Of a stretch of 52,374 bases of DNA, positions 25,775 through 33,934 are shown piece by piece. This stretch comes from Lachnospiraceae bacterium UBA7110. GTDB lineage: Bacteria; Bacillota; Clostridia; Lachnospirales; Lachnospiraceae. Within the stretch, counting starts at the first letter, position 1. Every line of letters begins with the position of its first letter. The stretch spans positions 1 to 52,374 of the forward strand of contig DKYC01000157.1 of assembly GCA_002492295.1 (NCBI GenBank). The letters are read 5' to 3'. Both the position numbers and the translations under genes were made by a program. Below the pieces are notes generated by a model. That model did not search any database, was not told the origin of the DNA, and saw nothing but the letters and a program-made list of their open reading frames with translations.

Positions 25775-27091
25775 ATGAGTTTATACGAAGACCTGGTAAG
25801 CGGAAAAGAACAACTGTCCCTTGTCGGACTTGGATACGTGGGAATGCCGATTGCGGTGGCATTCGCAAGGAAAATCAAGGTTGTTGGCTTTGACTTAAAT
25901 GCCGCAAAGATTGACCTCTACAAGTCAGGGGTTGACCCCACAAACGAGGTCGGAAACGATGTGATTAAAAACACCACCGTTGCGTTTACCGCAGACGCTG
26001 CAAAATTAAAGGAAGCAAAGTTCCATATCGTCGCGGTACCGACACCTGTAAATGACGACCACACGCCGGATTTATCCCCGGTTGAGGGCGCAAGCCGCAT
26101 TTTGGGGCAGAACCTGACAAAGGGTTCCATCGTGGTATTTGAGTCAACCGTTTATCCGGGTGTGACAGAGGAAATCTGCGTACCGATTTTGGAAAAGGAG
26201 TCGGGATTAAAGTGCGGCGTGGATTTTAAGATTGGTTATTCTCCCGAGCGGATTAACCCCGGTGACAAAATACACCGTTTGGAAACCATTACCAAGATTG
26301 TTTCCGGAATGGACGCGGAAACGCTTGACGAAGTCGCACATGTGTACGAGCTTGTCGTGGAGGCAGGCGTGTACCGCGCCGAGTCCATTAAGGTTGCCGA
26401 GGCTGCAAAAGTCATCGAGAACAGCCAAAGGGACATCAATATCGCGTTTATGAACGAGCTCTCCATTATTTTTAACAAAATGGGAATTGACACAAAATCC
26501 GTACTTGCGGCAGCAGGGACAAAATGGAATTTCCTGAATTTCCAACCGGGACTTGTCGGCGGACACTGTATCGGCGTGGATCCGTATTACCTCACCTACA
26601 AGGCGGAGGAGCTTGGCTACCACTCGCAGATTATCCTATCCGGCAGACGCATCAATGACGACATGGGAAAATATGTCGCGGAAAACCTTGTGAAAAACTT
26701 AATTAAAGCGGATATTCCCGTAAAGAGCGCAAATGTGGCGATTTTGGGCTTTACCTTTAAGGAGAACTGTCCTGATACGAGAAATACAAAGATTATTGAT
26801 ATTTATAAGGAACTGAAGGAATACGGCATTACGGCGCTGGTGACGGACGACAATGCGGACGCGGACGAGGCAAAGCGTCTTTACGGCATTACCTTTACGC
26901 CGATGAAAGACATCAGAAACTGTGACGCGGTTATTCTGGCAGTGGCACACGATTCATACAAAAAGCTTGGCATGGATGATTTGGCGGCGCTTTACGCGGA
27001 TAATGGCAAGGCAAAGGTGCTCACCGATTTAAAGGGTGTGCTTGACAGAAAAACGTATGAGGATGCGGGATATCTATATTGGAGGCTATAA
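25775..27091 (+). CDS. tviB: UDP-N-acetylhexosamine 6-dehydrogenase (TviB/WbpO-like)
   Basis: A 438-residue nucleotide sugar dehydrogenase that oxidises UDP-GlcNAc or UDP-GalNAc at C6 using two NAD+. The N-terminal VGLGYVGMPIAVAF is the NAD site. YSPERINPGDK and the catalytic C265 in GGHCIGVDPYYLTYKAEELGY (read as GGHCIGVDPYY) follow. GFTFKENCPDTRNTK marks the UDP-binding domain. The motif style is that of TviB/WbpO rather than UDP-glucose dehydrogenase. AAGGAG sits 11 bases before the ATG. A TviC-like epimerase follows, so the pair should give UDP-GalNAcA or UDP-GlcNAcA. Confidence 0.92.
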   Translation: MSLYEDLVSGKEQLSLVGLGYVGMPIAVAFARKIKVVGFDLNAAKIDLYKSGVDPTNEVGNDVIKNTTVAFTADAAKLKEAKFHIVAVPTPVNDDHTPDLSPVEGASRILGQNLTKGSIVVFESTVYPGVTEEICVPILEKESGLKCGVDFKIGYSPERINPGDKIHRLETITKIVSGMDAETLDEVAHVYELVVEAGVYRAESIKVAEAAKVIENSQRDINIAFMNELSIIFNKMGIDTKSVLAAAGTKWNFLNFQPGLVGGHCIGVDPYYLTYKAEELGYHSQIILSGRRINDDMGKYVAENLVKNLIKADIPVKSANVAILGFTFKENCPDTRNTKIIDIYKELKEYGITALVTDDNADADEAKRLYGITFTPMKDIRNCDAVILAVAHDSYKKLGMDDLAALYADNGKAKVLTDLKGVLDRKTYEDAGYLYWRL

Positions 27092-27180
27092 TGTGAAGAG
27101 AATTTCTAAGGCGTTAAAAGACACCGTCTAAGAAATTCTAAAACTTCACATAGCAAATTTGTGCAGAGGCACAAATTCGC
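27091..27180 (+). promoter_or_regulatory. Tandem hairpins in the tviB-tviC spacer
   Basis: The first hairpin starts on the last base of the tviB stop codon. ATGTGAAG (27091-27098) pairs with 27144-27151, then AGAATTTCT (27099-27107) pairs with 27131-27139, then AGGCG (27109-27113) pairs with 27125-27129 with one wobble, leaving a TTAAAAGACAC loop. The second pairs 27153-27164 with 27169-27180 (one A-C mismatch) around AGAG. There is no T-run, so this is not a classic terminator. The role could be message protection, cleavage or regulation of the next gene. Confidence 0.6.
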
Positions 27181-27196
27181 GGAAAGGAATGAAAGA

Positions 27197-28171
27197 ATGG
27201 GTTATAAGGATTTGAAATTTGACAGGGATACTGTCTTTCTGGTAACGGGCGGCGCGGGCTTTATCGGCTCAAACCTCTGCGAGGCAATCACGGATATGGG
27301 CTGCCAGGTGCGTTGTCTTGACGACCTTTCGACAGGCAGAAAAGAAAATGTCAGGATGTTTACGGACCGCCCGAACTATACGTTTATCAAGGGTGATATC
27401 AAGGATTTGGACACCTGCATGAAGGCGTGCGAAGGCGTGGATTATGTGCTTCATCAGGCGGCGTGGGGTTCTGTGCCAAGAAGCATTGAAATGCCGTTGT
27501 TTTACGAGCAGAACAACATTATGGGGACACTCAACATGATGGAAGCCGCAAGACAAAACGGCGTCAGAAAATTTGTCTATGCGTCAAGCTCGTCTGTTTA
27601 CGGCGACCACCCCGTACTTCCCAAAAAGGAAGGGCAGGAGGGCAATCTGCTGTCACCGTACGCGCTCACGAAACGCACCAATGAGGAATACGGAAAGCTT
27701 TACAAAAAGCTCTACGGTCTTGACACCTACGGAATGCGTTATTTTAACGTATTCGGGCGCAGGCAGGACCCGAATGGCGCTTACGCTGCAGTAATCCCCA
27801 AATTTATCAAACAGCTTCTTGACGGAGAAGTACCCACCATCAACGGCGACGGAAAGCAGTCAAGGGACTTTACGTATATCGACAATGTCATCGAGGCAAA
27901 TTTCAAGGCTTGTCTTGCGCCAAGCGACGCGGCGGGACAGGCGTTTAACATTGCCTACGGCGGACGCGAGTATCTGATTGATATTTACTATGACCTCTGC
28001 AAGGCACTCGGCAAAAACGTAGAGCCTAATTTCGGACCGGACAGGGCGGGCGATATCAAGCACTCCAACGCCGATATTTCCAAGGCGCGGGAGTTTTTGG
28101 GATACAATCCGGAGTTTGACTTTGAAAAGGGCATTGCGCTTGCCATCGACTGGTACAAAACAAATCTATGA
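27197..28171 (+). CDS. tviC: UDP-N-acetylhexosamine(uronate) C4-epimerase (TviC/WbpP-like)
   Basis: A 324-residue extended SDR epimerase. It has VTGGAGFIGSNLCE near residues 16-29, the signature QAAWGSVPRSIE as in WbpP/TviC (usual form QAALGSVPRSI), catalytic ASSSSVYGD and Y-x-x-x-K in SPYALTKRTNEEY, and RYFNVFGRRQDP. WbpP/TviC enzymes interconvert GlcNAc/GalNAc forms, including the uronic acids. It is in the expected place after the dehydrogenase. Tandem hairpins flank it on both sides. The start is set at 27197 by AAGGAATG; an earlier in-frame codon lies within the second hairpin. Confidence 0.92.
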   Translation: MGYKDLKFDRDTVFLVTGGAGFIGSNLCEAITDMGCQVRCLDDLSTGRKENVRMFTDRPNYTFIKGDIKDLDTCMKACEGVDYVLHQAAWGSVPRSIEMPLFYEQNNIMGTLNMMEAARQNGVRKFVYASSSSVYGDHPVLPKKEGQEGNLLSPYALTKRTNEEYGKLYKKLYGLDTYGMRYFNVFGRRQDPNGAYAAVIPKFIKQLLDGEVPTINGDGKQSRDFTYIDNVIEANFKACLAPSDAAGQAFNIAYGGREYLIDIYYDLCKALGKNVEPNFGPDRAGDIKHSNADISKAREFLGYNPEFDFEKGIALAIDWYKTNL

Positions 28172-28243
28172 GTACTAATGCTGTAAAAGACACAGCATAA
28201 GTACTTCATGATTTGTGAAAGAACGCAAAGTGCAGCGTTCTTT
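28168..28243 (+). promoter_or_regulatory. Tandem hairpins in the tviC-DUF2334 spacer
   Basis: The first hairpin spans the tviC stop codon. ATGAGTACTAATGCTGT (28168-28184) pairs with 28192-28209 apart from one bulge and one A-A mismatch, with an AAAAGAC loop. The second pairs AAAGAACGC (28218-28226) with 28235-28243. As in the spacer before tviC, two hairpins are stacked and the first has a TAAAAGACAC apical word. A short TTTT follows the second stem, so it could weakly terminate. Confidence 0.6.
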
Positions 28244-28259
28244 TAGACGGGAGAGAGAG

Positions 28260-29027
28260 ATGGAACATACAGGAATGAAAATCTGTATAAGAATGGATGA
28301 TATTACGCCTGATATGGATTGGAAAAAGTTCCTGCGGTTTAAGGAGCTTTGCGACCTGTATCAGGTTAAGCCGCTTATAGGGATTGTACCGAAAAATGAA
28401 GATAAGGCATTACAGATTGACGCGCCGCGGGCGGATTTTTGGGATTATATCAGGCAGCTCCAAAAAGAAGGCTGGCTAATCGCACAGCATGGCTACACAC
28501 ATGTTTATGCGACAAAGGAAGCAGGTCTTTTTCCGCTCAACGGTTTTTCCGAGTTTGCGGGCGTGGAGTACAGTGAGCAGTATGAGGCGATTAAGCTGGG
28601 ACAGGATATTTTCCGGGAACATGGAATTGAGACGGATATTTTTATGGCGCCTGGGCATTCTTATGACAAACATACGTTCAAGGCACTGCAGAATTTAAAT
28701 TACTGGCGGATTACCGACGGCTTTGGGAAACGGCCGTATTTTCGGCATAACATGATTTTTTATCCGATTTCCCACAGCCAGAAAAGCGCCCTGAAGGCAA
28801 AGAGCGGTTACACAACCTTTGTCGTGCACACCAATACGATGAACGACAACGACTTTAAACGGTACAAACATTTGTTCCGAAAATATCAGGGACGATTTGT
28901 TTCCTATTCGGAGCTGTTTCAGATAGAGCCGGTGTACAGGGGCTTTTTGAAGGCGGCGGGGGAATACCTGATGGCGTATGCAAAACATATCGTTTTACGC
29001 GCAGTTGTGAAAAGGAAAGCAAAATAA
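28260..29027 (+). CDS. DUF2334 polysaccharide deacetylase-like protein
   Basis: A 255-residue protein of the DUF2334 group, related to NodB polysaccharide deacetylases. The metal-binding set is visible: D13-D14 in IRMDDITPD, then H77 and H81 in AQHGYTHVY, and later MAPGHSYD. No signal peptide is visible. It may deacetylate a sugar or glycan intermediate in the cytoplasm, but DUF2334 proteins have little experimental support. It starts at 28260 after GGGAGAGAG. An earlier start is possible but falls in the hairpin. Its C-terminal part (AGEYLMAYAKHIVLRAV) is a possible amphipathic helix. Confidence 0.8.
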   Translation: MEHTGMKICIRMDDITPDMDWKKFLRFKELCDLYQVKPLIGIVPKNEDKALQIDAPRADFWDYIRQLQKEGWLIAQHGYTHVYATKEAGLFPLNGFSEFAGVEYSEQYEAIKLGQDIFREHGIETDIFMAPGHSYDKHTFKALQNLNYWRITDGFGKRPYFRHNMIFYPISHSQKSALKAKSGYTTFVVHTNTMNDNDFKRYKHLFRKYQGRFVSYSELFQIEPVYRGFLKAAGEYLMAYAKHIVLRAVVKRKAK

Positions 29028-29032
29028 CGGGA

Positions 29033-30412
29033 ATGGGCAATTTTATGAAAAACGACAAAATAAAACGTCAGGGTGCAGCGGCGGCGGTTGTGCTTGTAAG
29101 CATTCTGTTTTATCTGATCTGGTACTGGCATGACGGCGTTGTCATCACACCGGACTCGGAGTCCTACATGATAATGCAGGCAGACAGGGAGCCGGGCTAC
29201 TGCTTTTATCTCTGGCTTTTGCGCACGGCTTTCGGTACGAAGCGTTATCTGAATGTGGCGGCAGTGCTCCAATGTATTATTGCCGGAATTGCGACGGCTG
29301 TGTTTACGCTGTCGCTGAGGAAACGCTTTTGTCTGAATCATCTTTTTAGCCTTGGCATATGGGGAGTGCAGTGCGGTCTGACCCTGTTAAACCGTTTTGT
29401 GGCACAGAGGGGATACAGTTATTTCAACAGTATCCGGACAGAGGCGCTTGCCTATTCTTTTTATCTGTTTCTCATCCTCGGCTTGCTGGCAATTTTGTAT
29501 GACCATAGCAGAAACGGCATTCTGACAAGCCTTATATGGGCGGTGGTGCTTACTTCCATCCGAAAGCAGATGCTCGTGTCGTTTGGTTTGGTTTTTCTTG
29601 CGGCCGTCTATGCATGGTGGAAGGACAAGGGCTGGAAAAAGGCAGTTGTGTATTCCACAGTGATTGTGTGTTTGGGACTGGGGGGCACACGGCTGATTGA
29701 CTGTACCTACAATTATGCATTTAGAGGCGTTTTCACATCACATACCGGCGATTCAAGCTTTATTCTCGGAAATGAGATTTATGTCGCAAATGACAGGATG
29801 GCAGAACAGATTACCTCTGATACAAACCGCATGATTTTACTTGAAATTTTAGAACGCTGCGACGGGGAGCAATATAATATTCAATATGCGGAAAGCGGCT
29901 GGTACGGACTTCAGGATCATTACAGCATGTCTTATGACCGGATTAAGTTTGATGTTGTAATGCCGGTCATAAGGGAATATCAGGACAGTATCGGTATGGC
30001 GGAAGCGGACAGGGAGGACAGCTATAATGCGATTGCAGGGACTATCATGAAAGAAATCCTTATGCCATGTATTCCCGGTTTATTTAAGCTGTTTGCCGTG
30101 AACGTGATAAGCGGACTGATTACAACAGTTTTAAAGGTACACCCGATTCTCAATGTTTTGGCATTGTTTCTGTACTTGACATATATCGGGCTTTTCCTTT
30201 GGCTTGTCAGAAAAAAATCCTATCAGAAAGCGCACACATCCCTTTTATTTGCCGCACTTGCGATGATTTCGCTTGTAGCGACAATCATACTCACATCGGT
30301 GACGATTTACTGCCAGATGCGCTATATGCTTTACAATACGGGATTGTTTTATCAGGCGGGACTTGTCATGTTATATGAAGCCCTGCAAAAGGAAGGAGCA
30401 GGATTGGAATGA
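29033..30412 (+). CDS. Polytopic membrane protein, GT-C-like
   Basis: A 459-residue protein with about nine or ten membrane helices. The first loop has TPDSESYM, an acidic pattern similar to the catalytic loop of GT-C transferases, followed by REPGYCFYLWLL. The C-terminal helix block ends with QMRYMLYNTGLFYQAG, a style I know from uncharacterised Firmicute glycan-cluster membrane proteins. It could transfer a sugar from polyprenyl phosphate. It starts 6 bases after the DUF2334 gene (ATG 29045 is an alternative) and overlaps the next GT4 by ATGA. Confidence 0.7.
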   Translation: MGNFMKNDKIKRQGAAAAVVLVSILFYLIWYWHDGVVITPDSESYMIMQADREPGYCFYLWLLRTAFGTKRYLNVAAVLQCIIAGIATAVFTLSLRKRFCLNHLFSLGIWGVQCGLTLLNRFVAQRGYSYFNSIRTEALAYSFYLFLILGLLAILYDHSRNGILTSLIWAVVLTSIRKQMLVSFGLVFLAAVYAWWKDKGWKKAVVYSTVIVCLGLGGTRLIDCTYNYAFRGVFTSHTGDSSFILGNEIYVANDRMAEQITSDTNRMILLEILERCDGEQYNIQYAESGWYGLQDHYSMSYDRIKFDVVMPVIREYQDSIGMAEADREDSYNAIAGTIMKEILMPCIPGLFKLFAVNVISGLITTVLKVHPILNVLALFLYLTYIGLFLWLVRKKSYQKAHTSLLFAALAMISLVATIILTSVTIYCQMRYMLYNTGLFYQAGLVMLYEALQKEGAGLE

Positions 30413-31569
30413 TGACAACGGAAAAACCGATACGTGTCCTTCATGTATTAGGCACGACAAACCTCGGCGGCGCGGAAAGCCGGATTATGGAACTGTACCG
30501 GGCGATGGACAGGAAAACGGTGCAGTTTGACTTTCTTGTGCACACCGAAAAAGAGGGACATTACAGTGCGGAAATCAGGGCGCTTGGCGGAAAAATATAC
30601 AGTGTTCCGCGTTTTAACGTGAAAAATTACCGGGCTTACCATAATGCGCTCGTCCGGTTTTTTGAGAAACATCATGACTATGCCGCAATCCAGGGACATA
30701 TGACAAGTACCGCGTCAATCTATCTGCCGATTGCAAAAAAAGCGGGTATTCCCGTGACAATCGCGCACGCGCGAAGTGCGGGCGTTGACAGGGGCGTAAA
30801 AGGACTTGTGACTAAAATCATACGGCATCCGCTGAAACACCGTGCGGATTATCTGTTTACCTGCTCTAAGGAGGCGGCAGTGGCGGTATACGGCAGAAAA
30901 GCCGTCATGCAGGGAAAGGTTTGGACTGTCCCGAACGCGATTGATACCGCGCGCTTTTGCTTTAACAGCGCTGTCAGGGAGCGGGTACGCGGCGAGCTGG
31001 GGCTTTCGGACAGGTTTGTCATCGGGCATGTAGGAAGATTCGGATTTATGAAAAACCATGCCTATTTAATTGATGTATTTTATGAACTCTGTAAAATGCG
31101 TGACGATGCCGCACTGGTTTTAATCGGAAAAGGAGAGCTGGAGCAGGAAATCCGTCAGAAGGTACGGGATTTGGGATTAACGGAAAGAGTGCACTTTCTG
31201 GGGACAAGGTCAAATGTGGAGGACTATTATCAGGCGTTTGACTACTTTGTCTTTCCGTCAACCTTTGAGGGGCTTCCCGGAAGCGTGGCGGAGGCGCAGG
31301 CGGCGGGACTGCACTGCCTTGTTTCGGATAAGGTAACGCGCGAGGCGGCGCTGACTGATTTGGCAGTTTACCGCAGTATCAGGGAGCCTGCGGCAAACTG
31401 GGCGCAGGAAATCTTTAAAAACGTCAAAAGTGCCATGATGCGCAGGGATATGCAGCGCCAAATCAGGGAAAAGGGGTTTGACGTGAAGGTGCAGGCAAAC
31501 CAAATGGCGGAATTTTACCGGACAGGCAAAAATCCTCCCGGGCATTGCTGTGGCAGTTCGCAATCATAA
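30409..31569 (+). CDS. GT4 glycosyltransferase
   Basis: A 386-residue GT-B enzyme of the EpsF/capsular type. RVLHVLGTTNLGGAESRIMELY forms the N-terminal glycine loop (read as VLGTTNLGGAE). IGHVGRFGFMKNH opens the C-domain, and FVFPSTFEGLPGSVAEAQAAGL carries the E-x7-E nucleotide-sugar motif. It should extend the repeat unit on the cytoplasmic face. The C-terminus after residue ~370 is Cys/Ser-rich and unlike the family. Confidence 0.9.
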   Translation: MMTTEKPIRVLHVLGTTNLGGAESRIMELYRAMDRKTVQFDFLVHTEKEGHYSAEIRALGGKIYSVPRFNVKNYRAYHNALVRFFEKHHDYAAIQGHMTSTASIYLPIAKKAGIPVTIAHARSAGVDRGVKGLVTKIIRHPLKHRADYLFTCSKEAAVAVYGRKAVMQGKVWTVPNAIDTARFCFNSAVRERVRGELGLSDRFVIGHVGRFGFMKNHAYLIDVFYELCKMRDDAALVLIGKGELEQEIRQKVRDLGLTERVHFLGTRSNVEDYYQAFDYFVFPSTFEGLPGSVAEAQAAGLHCLVSDKVTREAALTDLAVYRSIREPAANWAQEIFKNVKSAMMRRDMQRQIREKGFDVKVQANQMAEFYRTGKNPPGHCCGSSQS

Positions 31570-31619
31570 AAACCTATGGAAACCCCAATGCAAAACCCAA
31601 AGGACGGAGGCGAAAAACC

Positions 31620-32798
31620 ATGCGGCGCAAAAAAATCCTTTTGATTACACCAATGCTTCATCAAGGTGGCTTTGAGCGGATTTGCGCGATGACGGCAAGA
31701 CTGCTTGACGACTGGTATGAGGTTCATATAGCGGTATTTACGAAAAAAGATTTGTTTTATGATGTGACAGGCATTGACCTTACTGATTTGGAGCTTCCCG
31801 CAAAAAGTGGTAAAATCAATAAAATTGTAAATATTATAAAAAGGACAGTGCGTCTTAGGGCACTCAAAAAACGGTTGAAAATTGATGTCAGCTACAGCTT
31901 CGGGACAACTGCCAATATTGTTAATGTTTTATCAAAAACACGGGATGTGACATGGGCGGGCATCCGCGGCTACGGCGCACTGACAGACAGCGGCATCAAA
32001 ATGATCTGTAAACGCGCTGACCGCATCGTCAGCTGTACAAGGACAATGGAGCAGGACCTCAACCGCAGGTTTGCCCCTAAAGCGTCCGCAACACTCTACA
32101 ATCCATGCGATACGCAGGAAATCCAAAAACTTTCCAAAGAGGACGAAGCCATCCATCCGGCGCATTTGGAATTTGTCCAAAGGGAGGGCGCGCTGATTGC
32201 CTCAATGGGCAGGGAGGACGACTTAAAAGGTTTTTGGCATTTGATAAAAAGCTTTTCCGTTCTCAAAAAAGCGATGCCTGACGCAAAGCTGATGATTATC
32301 GGCGATGGCGCGTATGCCGAATACCAGGAGCTTGCAAGGGCACTTGGCATAGAGCAGTCCGTTCTTTTTACGGGAGTTCTCAAAAATCCGTTTGCACTGT
32401 TAAAGTACGCGGATTTGTATGCACTGACCTCAGAGACGGAGGGCTTTCCCAATGCCCTGATTGAAGCGATGGCGTGCGGTGTGCCCTGTATCAGTGTCAA
32501 CTGTCTGACAGGACCAAACGAAATCCTGGCGGACGATTTTACAAAATATACAGACAGGCATACTGTATACAAAGCGGACTACGGAGTCCTGACAGGCATT
32601 TTCACAGGCAGAAAAAACCTCAACGCGGAGGAAATCACAGAGGAAGAAAAGACATTTGCAGATACGGCAGTCAGTCTTTTACAGGATAAAGCGCAGTTGG
32701 ACGCTTACCAAAAAAAGGCGCAGAAAAGGGCAGAGGACTATAGTATGGAAATGTATGTGGAAAGCATGAAACGGCTTGTGGATGAGGAAAGCATATGA
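31620..32798 (+). CDS. GT4 glycosyltransferase
   Basis: A 392-residue GT-B family 4 enzyme. ILLITPMLHQGGFERI gives the donor-domain glycine loop, with the usual GG-A-E changed to GG-F-E. ASMGREDDLKGFWHLIKSF, IIGDGAYAEY and LYALTSETEGFPNALIEAMACG complete the C-domain. The start at 31620 has GGACGGAGG upstream; an in-frame extension overlaps the previous gene. It overlaps the next GT4 by ATGA, so both probably act in the same repeat unit. Confidence 0.9.
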   Translation: MRRKKILLITPMLHQGGFERICAMTARLLDDWYEVHIAVFTKKDLFYDVTGIDLTDLELPAKSGKINKIVNIIKRTVRLRALKKRLKIDVSYSFGTTANIVNVLSKTRDVTWAGIRGYGALTDSGIKMICKRADRIVSCTRTMEQDLNRRFAPKASATLYNPCDTQEIQKLSKEDEAIHPAHLEFVQREGALIASMGREDDLKGFWHLIKSFSVLKKAMPDAKLMIIGDGAYAEYQELARALGIEQSVLFTGVLKNPFALLKYADLYALTSETEGFPNALIEAMACGVPCISVNCLTGPNEILADDFTKYTDRHTVYKADYGVLTGIFTGRKNLNAEEITEEEKTFADTAVSLLQDKAQLDAYQKKAQKRAEDYSMEMYVESMKRLVDEESI

Positions 32799-33901
32799 AA
32801 AAGATAGTGTTTCATTTAAACTGCTTAGAGCGCGGCGGAGCAGAGCGTGTCGTGGCAAATCTCTCCGGTCAGTTTGTCCAACATGGATATCAGGTATGGA
32901 TTGCTACGGAATGGCAGGGCGAGGACGAGTATGAAATTGATCCGCGGATAAAGCGTGTGCACGTTGGATTAAACAAAAAACAGGAGATTCACGGCAGAAT
33001 CGGCAAATTTACCGACCGCATTTGGAATTTGCGTAAGTTTATCAAAAAGGTCAATCCGGATATTGTGATTGCCTTTGCAAGGCGTGCCAATTACCGTGCG
33101 CTGACTGCAACGATTGGGATGAAAACACCTGTTTTGATTTCGGTACGCATTAATCCGATTGGATTTTACGATTTCCTATCGGACAGGATACAGATACCGG
33201 TTTTATTCCGGCGCGCGGCGGGCTGTGTGTTTCAAACGCAGGAGCAGCGGGAATTTTTCCCGGAATTTATTCAAAAAAAATCACGCATTATCTTAAATCC
33301 GATTAACGAAAAGTTTATCGGAAACCCGATACCGGACGAAAAGGACCGCGAGAAGGCAGTCGTCCATTCCGGCAGGCTTGTCGACTTTAAAAACCAGCTT
33401 CTGCTTATCCGTGCCTTTGTGCGGGTACACGAGAAGCATCCTGATTATGTGCTCAAAATTTACGGTCCGGATTCCTTTGACGGAACAAGGCAGCAGCTTG
33501 AGGCGCTGATTGAGGAGAGCGACGCGGAGCATTATGTGTTTCTGATGGGAGGCAGCTCCCAGCTGGAAAAGGATTTGATAGACGGTGCCGTTGCGGCATT
33601 TTCCTCTGATTATGAGGGAATGCCAAATGCAATGCTCGAGGCGATGGCGCTCGGACTGCCTGTGGTGGCGACGGACTGTCCGCCGGGGGGACCGCGTATG
33701 GTTATTGAAACGGGAAAAAACGGGATTTTAGTCCCTATTCGTGATGAGATGGCGCTTGCGGACGCGATGAACCGCCTGATAGAGGACAGGGCGCTTGCCG
33801 CACGCCTTGGTGCGGAGGCGGCAAAAATTGGCGAGGCGGCAAGCCCGGAGCGGATTTTCGGGCAATGGAAGGATTATATCGAAGAACTGACTGCGAAATA
33901 A
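32795..33901 (+). CDS. GT4 glycosyltransferase
   Basis: A 368-residue GT-B enzyme. It has FHLNCLERGGAERVVANLS, VVHSGRLVDFKNQLLLIRAF, and FSSDYEGMPNAMLEAMALGLPVVAT (read as the E-x7-E motif), then DCPPGGP. It resembles the protein at 35914 more than the other GT4s, including the F-P-E/F-P-K segment and the DCPxGGP motif, so these two may be paralogues that add similar sugars. The acceptor and donor are not known. Confidence 0.92.
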   Translation: MKKIVFHLNCLERGGAERVVANLSGQFVQHGYQVWIATEWQGEDEYEIDPRIKRVHVGLNKKQEIHGRIGKFTDRIWNLRKFIKKVNPDIVIAFARRANYRALTATIGMKTPVLISVRINPIGFYDFLSDRIQIPVLFRRAAGCVFQTQEQREFFPEFIQKKSRIILNPINEKFIGNPIPDEKDREKAVVHSGRLVDFKNQLLLIRAFVRVHEKHPDYVLKIYGPDSFDGTRQQLEALIEESDAEHYVFLMGGSSQLEKDLIDGAVAAFSSDYEGMPNAMLEAMALGLPVVATDCPPGGPRMVIETGKNGILVPIRDEMALADAMNRLIEDRALAARLGAEAAKIGEAASPERIFGQWKDYIEELTAK

Positions 33902-33934
33902 AAAGGTTATCCAAAACGGAAGGAGGCGCAGGGT

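Noticed and set aside
29033..30412. Wzx flippase
   Set aside because: The helix pattern, the acidic first loop and the C-terminal motif fit GT-C-like proteins better. No MATE-like two-half layout is visible.
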